A program made the position numbers and the translations under genes. Positions 10,494-19,037 of a stretch of 64,000 bases of DNA are shown here, piece by piece; the first letter of the stretch is position 1; every line of letters begins with the position of its first letter. Source of the stretch: Aquabacterium sp. J223 (lineage in GTDB: Bacteria; Pseudomonadota; Gammaproteobacteria; Burkholderiales; Burkholderiaceae_C); assembly GCF_024666615.1 (NCBI RefSeq), contig NZ_CP088297.1:3948501-4012500 (forward strand), given 5' to 3'. Below the pieces are notes generated by a model. It was not told where the DNA came from. It saw nothing but the letters and a program-made list of their open reading frames with translations, and ran no database searches.

Positions 10494-11644
10494 AGGTCGC
10501 GGTCGTCGGAGGCGGCCCGTCGGGGCTGTACCTGTCGCTGCTGCTGCGTCGCCGCCGGCCCGGCTGGGACGTGCAGGTGGTGGAGCAGAACCGTCCCGAC
10601 GCCACCTTCGGCTTCGGGGTCGTGCTGGCCGACACCGGGCTGGCGCAACTGCACCAGGCCGATGCCGCCTCGCACGACGCGATGGTGCACGCGATGCGCT
10701 TCAACCACAGCCAGACCATCGTGCAGCGCGAGGTGCCGATCGCCGTGCAGCGCAACGTCAAGGGCGGCGCGATCGAGCGGCTGGCGCTGCTGCACATCCT
10801 GCAGCGCCAGTGCGAGGACGCCGGCGTCGTGCTCCACCACGGACGGCGCATCGAGCACCCGGACGCGCTGGCCGGCCTCGGCCTGGGCGACGCGGACGTG
10901 GTGGTGGGCGCCGACGGCATCAACTCCGTGGTCCGCCAGGCCTTCGCGTCGGCGTTCGGCACCACCCAGCAGCAGCTGACCAACCACTTCGCCTGGTACG
11001 GGACCGAGCGGGTGTTCGAGACGCCGGCGCTGGTGTTCCGACGGCACGACGGCGGCCACTTCGTCGCGCACTACTACCCGTACTCGGCGACGATGAGCAC
11101 CTTCGTCGCCGAGTGCGACGACGCCACCTGGCGCCGTCTGGGGCTGGACCGGATGGCCGACGCCGAGCGGCAGGCCCTGTTCGAGCGCCTCTTCGCCCCC
11201 GAGCTGCAGGGCCTGCCGCTGATCTCCAACAAGTCGACCTGGCGCCAGTTCCCGGTGATCCGCAACGCCCACTGGCACCACGGCCGGCACGTGCTGATCG
11301 GCGACGCGCTGACCAGCGCGCACTTCTCGATCGGCTCGGGCACCCGCATCGCCATGACCGACGCCATCGCGCTCGCCGAGGCCCTGGTCGCGCACGAAGA
11401 CGACGTGCCCGCCGCGCTGGCGGCCTACGAGGCATCGCACCGGCCGCGCAAGCAGAAGCTGATCGACGCCTCCGAGCGTTCGTACAACTGGTACGAACGC
11501 ATCGGCGAGTGGATGGACCGCTACGGCCCGGAGGAGTTCGTCTACCAGTTCATGACCCGCACCGGCCGGGTGGACGACCGCCGCCTGCGCGAGCAGTTCC
11601 CGGCGCTGATGGACCGGCTCGCGCGGGCCAGGGCGGGCGCATGA
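10490..11644 (+). CDS. FAD-dependent aryl-CoA hydroxylase-like monooxygenase (SdgC type)
   Basis: A 384-residue group A flavoprotein. It has the N-terminal dinucleotide motif VAVVGGGPSGLYLSLLL, the GADGIN motif in mid-protein and the FAD-ribityl motif IGDALTSAHFSIGSGTRIAM. That last motif, with SAHFSIGSGT, is what I recognise from salicylyl-CoA 5-hydroxylase and from the N-terminal half of 2-aminobenzoyl-CoA monooxygenase/reductase. It lacks the reductase half of the latter. Flanking aryl-AMP ligase and CoA-thioesterase genes support an aryl-CoA substrate. Overlaps both neighbours by 4 bases. Confidence 0.82.
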   Translation: MKVAVVGGGPSGLYLSLLLRRRRPGWDVQVVEQNRPDATFGFGVVLADTGLAQLHQADAASHDAMVHAMRFNHSQTIVQREVPIAVQRNVKGGAIERLALLHILQRQCEDAGVVLHHGRRIEHPDALAGLGLGDADVVVGADGINSVVRQAFASAFGTTQQQLTNHFAWYGTERVFETPALVFRRHDGGHFVAHYYPYSATMSTFVAECDDATWRRLGLDRMADAERQALFERLFAPELQGLPLISNKSTWRQFPVIRNAHWHHGRHVLIGDALTSAHFSIGSGTRIAMTDAIALAEALVAHEDDVPAALAAYEASHRPRKQKLIDASERSYNWYERIGEWMDRYGPEEFVYQFMTRTGRVDDRRLREQFPALMDRLARARAGA

Positions 11645-12102
11645 GCGGGCACCTGGAGGAGAGCTACGAGTACGTGCTCGACCATGCGCCGTTCACCGTG
11701 CGGCGCACCATCCGCTGGTCCGACTGCGACCCCGCGGGCATCGTCTTCACCGGGCGCTTTACCGAGTACCTGCTGGGCGCGGTGTCGCTGTTCATGCGCC
11801 ACCTGCACAGCGGCCCGGGCACCGTGCTGCAGACGCTCGGCGTCGACACGCCGTGCAAGGGGCTGTCGCTGGTGTTCCATGCACCGCTGCGCCCCGACGA
11901 CGTGGTCGACATCCGCGTGACGGTGGGGGCGCTGCGCGAGAGCAGCTTCGACCTGCAGGCGCACGCCGCGATGGCCGACGGCCGGCTGGCCTTCGAGGGG
12001 GTGTTCTCGCCCATCTGCATCCGCCGCGAGCCGCGCGGCCGGGTGCCCATCCCCGACCTGCTGCGCGAGCGGCTGCAGCCCCACCGCACGCCGGACCGTT
12101 GA
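11641..12102 (+). CDS. 4-Hydroxybenzoyl-CoA thioesterase-family hydrolase
   Basis: A 153-residue single hot-dog-fold thioesterase. The segment RWSDCDPAGIVF (residues 26-36) is nearly identical to the active-site loop of Pseudomonas 4-hydroxybenzoyl-CoA thioesterase; Asp30 corresponds to its catalytic Asp17. The ATG overlaps the flavoenzyme stop (ATGA). In this operon it most likely frees the hydroxylated aromatic acid, for example gentisate from gentisyl-CoA, after CoA-dependent hydroxylation. Confidence 0.88.
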   Translation: MSGHLEESYEYVLDHAPFTVRRTIRWSDCDPAGIVFTGRFTEYLLGAVSLFMRHLHSGPGTVLQTLGVDTPCKGLSLVFHAPLRPDDVVDIRVTVGALRESSFDLQAHAAMADGRLAFEGVFSPICIRREPRGRVPIPDLLRERLQPHRTPDR

Positions 12103-12114
12103 CGGGAAGACGAC

Positions 12115-12870
12115 ATGACGACCACCACCTATCGCATCGGGCAGATCGTGCCCAGCTCCAACACCACCATGGAGACCGAGATCCCGGCGCTGCTGCGCGC
12201 GCGCCAGGCGCGCCGGCCGGAAGCGGCCTTCACCTTCCACTCGTCGCGCATGCGCATGCACACGGTGGAGAAGGCCGAGCTGGTGCGCATGAACGCGCAG
12301 GCCCTGCGCTGTGCGGCCGAGCTGGCCGACGCCCGGGTCGACGTGATGAGCACCGCCTGCCTCGTCGCGCTCATGGCGATGGGCCCGGGACACCACCGCA
12401 CCGCCGAGCGCGAGATCGAGGCCGCCGCGCGCGAGGCCGGCAGCCAGGCGCAGGTGATGACCTCGGCCGGCGCGCTGGTCGATGGCCTGAAGGCCCTCGG
12501 CGCCCGCCGCGTCGCGATGATGATGCCGTACACCGATGCGCTGGCGCAGGCGGTGGTGAGCTACATCGAGGCCGAGCACATCGAGGTCGTGCACTGGCTG
12601 AACTTCTCGATCGCCGACAACCTGGCGGTGGGCCGGCGCCCCGCCGCTCGGCTGCTGGAGGACGCGGCGCGGCTGGATCTGTCCCGCGCCGACGTGGTGG
12701 TGGCGTCGGCCTGCGTCCAGATGCCCTCGCTGGCCGCGCTGCAGCCGCTGCAGGAGCGCCTGGGCCTGCCGGTCACCTCCACCGCGGCCTGCACCGCGTG
12801 GCAGATGCTGACGCGGCTGGGCCTCGAGACGCCGCTGCCGGACGCGCGGCTGTGCGAGGGCGCCGCGTAG
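12115..12870 (+). CDS. Maleate cis-trans isomerase (Asp/Glu racemase superfamily)
   Basis: A 251-residue enzyme of the maleate isomerase/arylmalonate decarboxylase group. The N-terminal RIGQIVPSSNTTMETEIP and the two catalytic cysteines, Cys82 (MSTACLVALM) and Cys200 (VASACVQMPS), match the positions known for the NicE/maleate isomerase subgroup. It converts maleate to fumarate. A GGGAAGACGAC leader precedes the ATG. Being last in an operon with an aryl-CoA hydroxylase and thioesterase implies that ring cleavage ends in maleate, as happens when maleylpyruvate is hydrolysed rather than isomerised. Confidence 0.9.
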   Translation: MTTTTYRIGQIVPSSNTTMETEIPALLRARQARRPEAAFTFHSSRMRMHTVEKAELVRMNAQALRCAAELADARVDVMSTACLVALMAMGPGHHRTAEREIEAAAREAGSQAQVMTSAGALVDGLKALGARRVAMMMPYTDALAQAVVSYIEAEHIEVVHWLNFSIADNLAVGRRPAARLLEDAARLDLSRADVVVASACVQMPSLAALQPLQERLGLPVTSTAACTAWQMLTRLGLETPLPDARLCEGAA

Positions 12871-12883
12871 GCCGGCCGCTCGA

Positions 12884-12903
12884 CCGTCGCCGCCGGCCGA
12901 CGG
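12884..12903. terminator. Possible weak bidirectional terminator hairpin
   Basis: CCGTCG and CGACGG form a 6-bp stem with an 8-base loop in the 43-base gap between the convergent maleate isomerase and E1 genes. There is no T-run. Position, not strength, is the main support. Confidence 0.3.
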
Positions 12904-12913
12904 CACCTGCGCC

Positions 12914-15616
12914 TCAGCAGGTCCAGGACGGCGGCGCGTCCGCCGCGATCCCGTAGCGGCGGATGGCGTCGGCGCAGACCGCCGCGTCGACGCGGCCCTG
13001 GCGGCGCAGGGCGCTCAACGCGGCCAGCACGATGTGGTGCCGGTCCACCTCGAAGAAGCGGCGCAGCGCGGCGCGGGTGTCGCTGCGGCCGAAGCCGTCG
13101 GTGCCCAGCGCGGTGAACGGCGCCTCCACGTGCGCGGCGATCAGCTCGGGCCAGGCGCGCACGCAGTCGGTGGCCGCCACCACCGGCGCGTCGCCGACGA
13201 GGCACCGCGCGACATGGCTGGCGCGGGGCGCCTGCGTCGGATGCAGGCGGTTGAAGCGCTCGGCCTCGCGGGCGTCGCGCGCCAGTTCGCTGAAGCTGGT
13301 GGCGCTCCACAGCTCGGCGTCGACCTGCCAGTCGGCGGCCAGCAGCTCGGCCGCGGCGATCGCCTCGCGCAGGATGGCGCCCGAACCGACCAGGCGGACC
13401 CTGCCCTTCGCGTTCTCCGCCCGGTGCTCGGCAAGGCGGTACAGGCCCTTGATGACGTCGGCTTCGGCCGCCGCCGGCAGCGACGGCTGCGCGTAGTGCT
13501 CGTTCATCAGGGTGACGTAATAGAAGACATCCTCCTGCTGCTCCAGCATCTGCCGCATGCCGTGGTGGAGGATGACGGCGAACTCGCCGGCGAAGCACGG
13601 GTCGTAGGCGCGGCAGTTCGGCACCGTGGACGCCTGCAGCAGGCTCGACCCGTCCTGGTGCTGCAGGCCCTCGCCGCCCAGGGTCGTGCGGCCGGCGGTC
13701 GCGCCGAGCAGGAAGCCGCGCGAGCGCTGGTCGGCGGCGGCCCAGATCAGGTCGCCCACGCGCTGGAAGCCGAACATCGAGTAGTAGATGTAGAACGGCA
13801 GCATGGCCTGGCCGTGCACCGAGTAGCTGGTGGCCGCCGCCGTCCAGCTGCTGACGGCGCCGGCCTCGCTGATGCCTTCTTCCAGGATCTGGCCGTCGGT
13901 GGCCTCGCGGTAGCTCATCAGCGAGCCGATGTCCTCGGGCTCGTAGCTCTGGCCGTCGAACGCGTAGATGCCGACCTGCTTGAACAGGTTGGCCATGCCG
14001 AAGGTGCGCGCCTCGTCGGCCACGATGGGCACGATGCGCGGGCCCAGCACCCGGTCCTTGAGCAGGTTGGTCAGCATGCGCACGAAGGCCATCGTCGTGC
14101 TCATCTCCTTGCCGTCGGCCTGCGTGGCGAAGCCGCCGTAGCCCGCCAGCGGCGGCACGGGCACCGGCTCGGCCCGGCTGCGGCGTGCCGGCAGGGGCCC
14201 GCCCAGCGCCGCGCGGCGTGCGTGCAGGTATCGCATCTCGGGGCTGTCGTCGGCGGGCTTGTAGAACGCCAGCGACGCGGCCTGTTCGTCGGTCAGCGGC
14301 AGGTCGAAGCGGTTGCGGAAGGCGATCAGGTCGTCGCGCTCGAGCTTCTTCTGCTGGTGGGTGGTCATGCGGCCCTGGCCGGCCTCACCCATGCCGTAGC
14401 CCTTCTTCGTCTGCGCCAGGACGACCACCGGCTGGCCGACCGTGTGGGCGGCCGCATGGTAGGCGGCGTGGATCTTCACCAGGTCGTGCCCGCCACGCTT
14501 GAGGCGGTCGATCTGGTCGTCGGTCAGGCCCTGGGCCAGCCGGGCGAGCCGCGCGTTCTGGCCGAAGAAGTGGTCGCGGTTGTAGCGGCCGTCCTTCGCG
14601 GCGAAGGTCTGCAGTTGGCCGTCCACCGTCTGCGAGAACACCTCGGCCAGCGCGCCGTCGGTGTCGCGCGCGAACAGCCCGTCCCAGTCCGAGCCCCACA
14701 CCAGCTTGATGACGCGCCAGCCGGCGCCGGCGAACAGCGCCTCCAGCTCGTCGATGATGCGGCCGTTGCCGCGCACCGGACCGTCGAGCCGCTGCAGGTT
14801 GCAGTTGACCACCCACACCAGGTTGTCGAGCCGCTCGCGCGCGGCCAGCGTCAACGCGCTCATGCTCTCGGGCTCGTCCATCTCGCCGTCGCCGAAGACG
14901 CCCCAGACCGTGCGCCCCGAGGTGTCCAGCAGCCCGCGGTGCTGCAGGTAGCGCATGAAGCGCGCGTGGTAGATCGAGCTGATCGGGCCGAGGCCCATCG
15001 AGCCGGTGGGGAACTGCCAGAAGTCGGGCATCAGCCACGGGTGCGGATAGCTGCACAGGCCCTGTGCGCCGCTGCCTGCGGCGGTGATCTCCTGTCGGTA
15101 ATGCGCCAGGTCGTTCTCGCCGAGCCGCCCCTCGAGGAAGGCGCGCGCGTAGACCCCCGGCGCCGAATGCGGCTGGAAGAAGACCAGGTCGGCACCCGCG
15201 CCGTCGACCCCGGCCTTGAAGAAGTGGTTGAAGCCGACCTCGAACAGGTCCGCCGCGCTGGCATAGCTTGCGATGTGACCGCCGAGTTCGCCGTAGGCCT
15301 TGTTGGCCCGCACCACCATCGCGAGCGCGTTCCAGCGCATCAGCGACGCCAGCCGCTCCTCCAGCGCCAGGTCGCCGGGGAAAGGCGGCTGCTGCGACAC
15401 CGCGATGGTGTTGGCGTAGGGCGTGCCGCGCGCCGGCTGCCAGCCGACGGACGGGTCGCGCGCCATCGCGGCCAGCACGTCCATGACCTGGTGCACCCTC
15501 GCCGGGCCGCTGGCCTGCAGCAGCGACCGCAGGGCGTCGCGCCACTCGGTGGTCTCCTGCGGGTCGAGGTCGGCTGCGGTGCCCCGCGGTTCTCGGTGGC
15601 TCAACGGGTCACTCAT
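12914..15616 (-). CDS. Homodimeric 2-oxoacid dehydrogenase E1 (AceE/MdeB family)
   Basis: A 900-residue thiamine-diphosphate E1 of the AceE type (family length about 885). Visible family features are SYPHPWLMPDFWQFPTGSMG, the ThDP-binding GDGEMDEPES and NCNLQRLDGPVRGNGRIIDE segments (cited in parts), and AGRTTLGGEGLQHQDG in the transketolase domain. The ATG at 15616 has a very strong AGGAGGAAGG site 5-14 bases upstream. No E2 or E3 gene is nearby, so this is probably a second E1. A divergent Lrp-type regulator at 15740 recalls the mdeR-mdeB arrangement, where MdeB is a 2-oxobutyrate dehydrogenase E1; pyruvate dehydrogenase remains an alternative. Confidence 0.9.
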   Translation of the reverse strand: MSDPLSHREPRGTAADLDPQETTEWRDALRSLLQASGPARVHQVMDVLAAMARDPSVGWQPARGTPYANTIAVSQQPPFPGDLALEERLASLMRWNALAMVVRANKAYGELGGHIASYASAADLFEVGFNHFFKAGVDGAGADLVFFQPHSAPGVYARAFLEGRLGENDLAHYRQEITAAGSGAQGLCSYPHPWLMPDFWQFPTGSMGLGPISSIYHARFMRYLQHRGLLDTSGRTVWGVFGDGEMDEPESMSALTLAARERLDNLVWVVNCNLQRLDGPVRGNGRIIDELEALFAGAGWRVIKLVWGSDWDGLFARDTDGALAEVFSQTVDGQLQTFAAKDGRYNRDHFFGQNARLARLAQGLTDDQIDRLKRGGHDLVKIHAAYHAAAHTVGQPVVVLAQTKKGYGMGEAGQGRMTTHQQKKLERDDLIAFRNRFDLPLTDEQAASLAFYKPADDSPEMRYLHARRAALGGPLPARRSRAEPVPVPPLAGYGGFATQADGKEMSTTMAFVRMLTNLLKDRVLGPRIVPIVADEARTFGMANLFKQVGIYAFDGQSYEPEDIGSLMSYREATDGQILEEGISEAGAVSSWTAAATSYSVHGQAMLPFYIYYSMFGFQRVGDLIWAAADQRSRGFLLGATAGRTTLGGEGLQHQDGSSLLQASTVPNCRAYDPCFAGEFAVILHHGMRQMLEQQEDVFYYVTLMNEHYAQPSLPAAAEADVIKGLYRLAEHRAENAKGRVRLVGSGAILREAIAAAELLAADWQVDAELWSATSFSELARDAREAERFNRLHPTQAPRASHVARCLVGDAPVVAATDCVRAWPELIAAHVEAPFTALGTDGFGRSDTRAALRRFFEVDRHHIVLAALSALRRQGRVDAAVCADAIRRYGIAADAPPSWTC

Positions 15617-15739
15617 GGGTCCTTCCTCCTGTCTGCCAGCACTGTAGGAAAGCCTGCGCCGCAGTTGTGGCTGATCACGCTGGTCGTCCGGCGTATCCGC
15701 AGCACAGAATGCTGCAGAACCGCCGAAACAGCCTCGATC

Positions 15740-16207
15740 ATGGATCTGGACGCCATCGACCTGAACATCCTGCGCGAGCTGCAGGCCGACGCCAGCCTGT
15801 CCAACGTCGAGCTGGCGCGGCGCGTTCACCTCTCGCCGTCGCCCTGCCTGGCGCGGGTCAAGGCGCTGCAGACCGGCGGCGTGATCCGGCAGTACGTCGC
15901 GCTGCTGGACGCCAAGCGGCTGGGGCTGCACCTGAACGTCTTCATCTCCATCAGCCTGCGGCGGCAGACCCAAGCGGCGCTGGAGGCCTTCGAGGCCCGC
16001 ATCTGCAGCCGCGAGGAGGTGATGGAGTGCTACCTGATGACGGGCGACGCGGACTACCTGATCCGCGTGGCGGTGCCCGACATGGCCGCGCTGGAGCGCT
16101 TCATCCTGGAGCGGCTGTCGCCGATGCCCGAGATCGAGAAGATCCGCTCCAGCTTCGCGCTCAAGCAGGTGCGCTACAAGACCGCCCTGCCGCTGTCGAC
16201 GCGGTGA
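15740..16207 (+). CDS. Lrp/AsnC-family transcriptional regulator
   Basis: A 155-residue Lrp/AsnC protein. The helix-turn-helix covers residues about 8-55 (NVELARRVHLSPSPCLARVK) and the ligand-binding RAM domain follows (VMECYLMTGDADYLIRV). It is transcribed away from the E1 gene across a 123-base gap. Lrp proteins of this sort usually sense an amino acid and control an adjacent catabolic gene, so regulation of the E1 gene in response to an amino acid such as methionine or a branched-chain acid is plausible. Confidence 0.92.
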   Translation: MDLDAIDLNILRELQADASLSNVELARRVHLSPSPCLARVKALQTGGVIRQYVALLDAKRLGLHLNVFISISLRRQTQAALEAFEARICSREEVMECYLMTGDADYLIRVAVPDMAALERFILERLSPMPEIEKIRSSFALKQVRYKTALPLSTR

Positions 16208-16225
16208 GGGCGTGGCGCGGCCGGG

Positions 16226-16257
16226 GCGCCGCCGCGCCGCCGCGCCGCCGCGCCGCC
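16226..16257. repeat. Four tandem copies of the octamer GCGCCGCC
   Basis: Four perfect head-to-tail copies of an 8-base unit lie in the 122-base gap before the first ku gene, ending 72 bases before its ATG. No coding frame crosses it. Short perfect tandem repeats can change copy number by strand slippage and so alter promoter spacing, but here that is speculation. Confidence 0.85.
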
Positions 16258-16329
16258 GACCCCATCCTGGTCGTTGCGCACGCTTCTTGCCCCTCCGCTG
16301 GCGGCGCTTTCGCCTGCCAGGAGGCCGCC

Positions 16330-17247
16330 ATGGCAGCTCGTTCGATCGCTTCCCTCACGCTCAGCTTCGGCTTGGTCTCCATCCCGGTGAAGCTGTACTC
16401 CGCCACCGAGTCGTCCTCGGCGGTGCGCTTCAACCTGTTGGCTCAGGACGGGTCGCGGCTGAAGCAGCAATACGTCTCCGAGAAGAGCGGGCAGGTCGTC
16501 CCGCGCGCCGAGATGGTCAAGGGCTATGAGTTCGAGCCGGACCGCTATGTGACGTTCACGTCCGAGGAACTGAAGGCGCTGGAAGACGCGTCGAGCCACA
16601 GCATCGACATCGTGGCCTTCATCCCGGCCGACCAGGTCGACCCGCTCTACTACGACAAGGCCTACTTCCTCGCGCCCGACAAGCGCGGCGCCAAGCCGTA
16701 CAACCTGCTGAGGGAGGCGATGCGGCGCACCGACCGACATGCGCTAGCCAAGTGGGCCTGGAAGGGCAAGCAGTACGTGGTCCAGCTGCGCCCCACCGAG
16801 CAGGGTGTCGTGCTGCAGCAGCTGCTCTACGCCGACGAGGTGCGCCGGATGGCCGACCTCGACATCGAGCAGACAACGGTGTCCGACGCCGAACTCAAGC
16901 TCGCCACCCAGCTCATCGACCAGATCGCGCAGGACACCTACGACCCTGCGCAGTACGAGGACGAGGAGAAGAAGCGCATCCTCGCCGCCATCGACCAGAA
17001 GATCTCCGGGCAGCAGGTGGTGACGTCCGCGCCGGCCGAAGCCGGCACGGGGGCGCAAGTCATCGACCTGATGGACGCCCTGCGAGCGAGCCTCGGCCGC
17101 GGCAAGGGGGCCGGCCCGGCGAAGTCGGCCGCCCCGGCCGAAGAAGCGACCGCCGACAAGCCGCGGCGGCCAGCGCGCCGGTCTGCCGCCGCGCCGGAAG
17201 CCGTGGCAGCCGCGCCGGCGCCGTCCCGCAAACGAGCCACCCGCTGA
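16330..17247 (+). CDS. ku: Ku protein, first copy (non-homologous end joining)
   Basis: A 305-residue bacterial Ku that forms a homodimeric ring on broken DNA ends and recruits LigD. The core starts at SIASLTLSFGLVSIPVKLYSATE, and the HIVKG-equivalent region is EMVKGYEFE. The C-terminal 70 residues are a Lys/Arg/Ala/Pro-rich tail, as in other bacterial Ku proteins that contact DNA or LigD. Length is slightly above the usual 260-300. A second ku gene and ligD lie within 2 kb. Reads rightward while ligD reads leftward. Confidence 0.95.
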   Translation: MAARSIASLTLSFGLVSIPVKLYSATESSSAVRFNLLAQDGSRLKQQYVSEKSGQVVPRAEMVKGYEFEPDRYVTFTSEELKALEDASSHSIDIVAFIPADQVDPLYYDKAYFLAPDKRGAKPYNLLREAMRRTDRHALAKWAWKGKQYVVQLRPTEQGVVLQQLLYADEVRRMADLDIEQTTVSDAELKLATQLIDQIAQDTYDPAQYEDEEKKRILAAIDQKISGQQVVTSAPAEAGTGAQVIDLMDALRASLGRGKGAGPAKSAAPAEEATADKPRRPARRSAAAPEAVAAAPAPSRKRATR

Positions 17248-17286
17248 GCGCGTGCGCTCGCCGAAAGCGCCCTCCCTTCCTTGCCC

Positions 17287-18153
17287 ATGAGCACCGCGGC
17301 GGCGGCCACCGTTCACACCCTCAAGAGCGTCGAAGGCGCGGTCGGCATCCCGCGGGCCATGGTGCTGCGCCTCATCAGCCGCGGCTACGTCGTGCCCGCG
17401 AAGGGCCGCCGCGGACAGTACCTGTTCTCGTTCCAGGACCTGGTGCTGCTGCGTTCCGCCCATGGGCTGCTCCGGGCCGGAGTGCCGGCGTCGCGGGTGG
17501 TGCAGGCACTGGCCAGGCTGCGTGAACAGCTCCCGTCCGACCTCCCCTTGAGCGGGCTGCGCGTGACCGCCGTCGGCGGCGACATCGCCGTTCGTGACGC
17601 GGCCAGCCCGCGCAGCGTCGTCTCGGGTCAGCTGCTGCTCGACTTCGAGGTGGAGGCGCGGGACGGGGCGGCCGCCCAGGTGGTGGCCTTGTCGTCACCC
17701 GACACCGATGGCCGGGGGCCGTCCCCGCCGGCACCCGCGGCCGACCCGCGTGACCTGGTCGTCCGAGGCGCCGAGCTGGAGCACCGGGATCCGGTGGCGG
17801 CGGAGGCCGCCTACCGCCAGGCGCTGCAGCTCGACCGCTGCTGCACCGACGCCTACCTCGGCCTCGGCACGCTGCTGAGCGAAACCGATCGGGACGAAGC
17901 GGCGGTGGCGCTCTACCAGGATGGCCTGCGACGGTGCGCCGACAAGGGAACGCTGCACTTCAACCTCGCCCTCGTGCTGGAAGACCTGGGCCGGCTGACG
18001 GAAGCCGCGGAACAGTACGAGCGTTGCCTGGAAACCGACCCGACCTTCGCCGATGCGCACCACAACGCCGCGCTGCTCTATGAGCGGCTGGGCGAAGGCC
18101 AGCGGCTCATCCGCCATTTGAACGCCTACCGTCGCCTGACGCGAGGAACCTGA
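17287..18153 (+). CDS. MerR-type DNA-binding domain fused to TPR repeats
   Basis: A 288-residue protein of two parts. Residues about 8-75 look like a MerR-like winged helix (VEGAVGIPRAMVLRLISRGYV, then a basic GRRGQYLFS wing). From about residue 155 there are three or four tetratricopeptide units (EAAYRQALQLDRCCTDAYLGLG; EAAEQYERCLETDPTFADAH). The centre is low-complexity. I do not know a named family member. It lies between two ku genes, 39 and 8 bases from them, so it is likely co-expressed with Ku. A regulator or a scaffold for end-joining is a reasonable guess only. Confidence 0.75.
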   Translation: MSTAAAATVHTLKSVEGAVGIPRAMVLRLISRGYVVPAKGRRGQYLFSFQDLVLLRSAHGLLRAGVPASRVVQALARLREQLPSDLPLSGLRVTAVGGDIAVRDAASPRSVVSGQLLLDFEVEARDGAAAQVVALSSPDTDGRGPSPPAPAADPRDLVVRGAELEHRDPVAAEAAYRQALQLDRCCTDAYLGLGTLLSETDRDEAAVALYQDGLRRCADKGTLHFNLALVLEDLGRLTEAAEQYERCLETDPTFADAHHNAALLYERLGEGQRLIRHLNAYRRLTRGT

Positions 18154-18161
18154 GACCCGAC

Positions 18162-19025
18162 ATGCCCCGTGCCATCTGGAAAGGCGCCATCAGCTTCGGC
18201 CTCGTGCACCTGCCGGTGTCGCTGTACCCGGCCTCGCACGAGAACGACATCGACTTCGACTGGCTCGACCAGCGCACGCTCGACCCCGTCGGCTACAAGC
18301 GGGTGAACAAGCGCACCGGCAAGGAGATCGACAAGGCGCACATCGTCAAGGGCGTCAAGCACGACGACGGCTACGTGGTGCTGAGCGACGACGAGATCCG
18401 CAACGCCTACCCGAAGACCACGCAGACCATCGCCATCGAGGCCTTCGTGCAGGCGCAGGACGTGTCGTTCGTCTACCTGGAGAAGCCGTACTACCTGGAG
18501 CCCGCGCCGAAGGCGGAGAAGGTGTACTCGCTGCTGCGCGAGGCGATGGCCGATGCGTCGCTGATCGGCATCGCGCGGGTGGTGATGCACAACAAGGAGC
18601 ACCTGGCGGCGCTGCTGCCGGCGGGCCCCGCGCTCATGCTCGGCACGCTGCGCTGGGCGGACGAGATCCGGTCGCCCGAAGAACTGAAGCTCCCGCCCGA
18701 GGGCAAGGACGCGAACGGGCTCAAGGACGCCGAACTGAAGATGGCCCGCCAGCTCATCGACGAGATGACCGTGGCGTTCGATGCCGGCCGCTACCAGGAC
18801 CGCTTCTCGGAGGCGATCCGGGCGCTCGTCGCCAAGAAGGCCGAGGCCGGCGAGACCCAGACCGTCGAGCCGCTGGAAGAAGGTCCGCCCACCGGGGACA
18901 ACGTCGTCGACCTGGCGGAACTGCTCAAGCGCAGCCTGGGCGGCAAGCGGGGCAGCACGGCGGCTGAGGCGAAGGCGTCGCCGGCCCCTCGCAAGACCGG
19001 CAAGCCGGCCCGCAAGAAGGCCTGA
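18162..19025 (+). CDS. ku: Ku protein, second copy
   Basis: A 287-residue Ku of a different subtype from the one at 16330. It begins MPRAIWKGAISFGLVHLPVSLYPAS, has the classical HIVKGVKHDDGYVVLSDDEI segment and a short Lys/Pro-rich tail. It starts 8 bases after the MerR-TPR stop. Two diverged Ku proteins could form separate homodimers or a heterodimer, as reported for some rhizobia. Converges with a small alpha/beta hydrolase gene 12 bases away. Confidence 0.95.
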   Translation: MPRAIWKGAISFGLVHLPVSLYPASHENDIDFDWLDQRTLDPVGYKRVNKRTGKEIDKAHIVKGVKHDDGYVVLSDDEIRNAYPKTTQTIAIEAFVQAQDVSFVYLEKPYYLEPAPKAEKVYSLLREAMADASLIGIARVVMHNKEHLAALLPAGPALMLGTLRWADEIRSPEELKLPPEGKDANGLKDAELKMARQLIDEMTVAFDAGRYQDRFSEAIRALVAKKAEAGETQTVEPLEEGPPTGDNVVDLAELLKRSLGGKRGSTAAEAKASPAPRKTGKPARKKA

Positions 19026-19037
19026 GGACCGCGGCGC

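Noticed and set aside
13034-15700. Long plus-strand open frame opposite the E1 gene
   Set aside because: The opposite strand encodes a clear AceE-type protein; only the last part (from 15740, the Lrp regulator) of this frame is real.
16226-16257. Possible CRISPR or minisatellite array
   Set aside because: Only four contiguous 8-base units without spacers; a simple tandem repeat.
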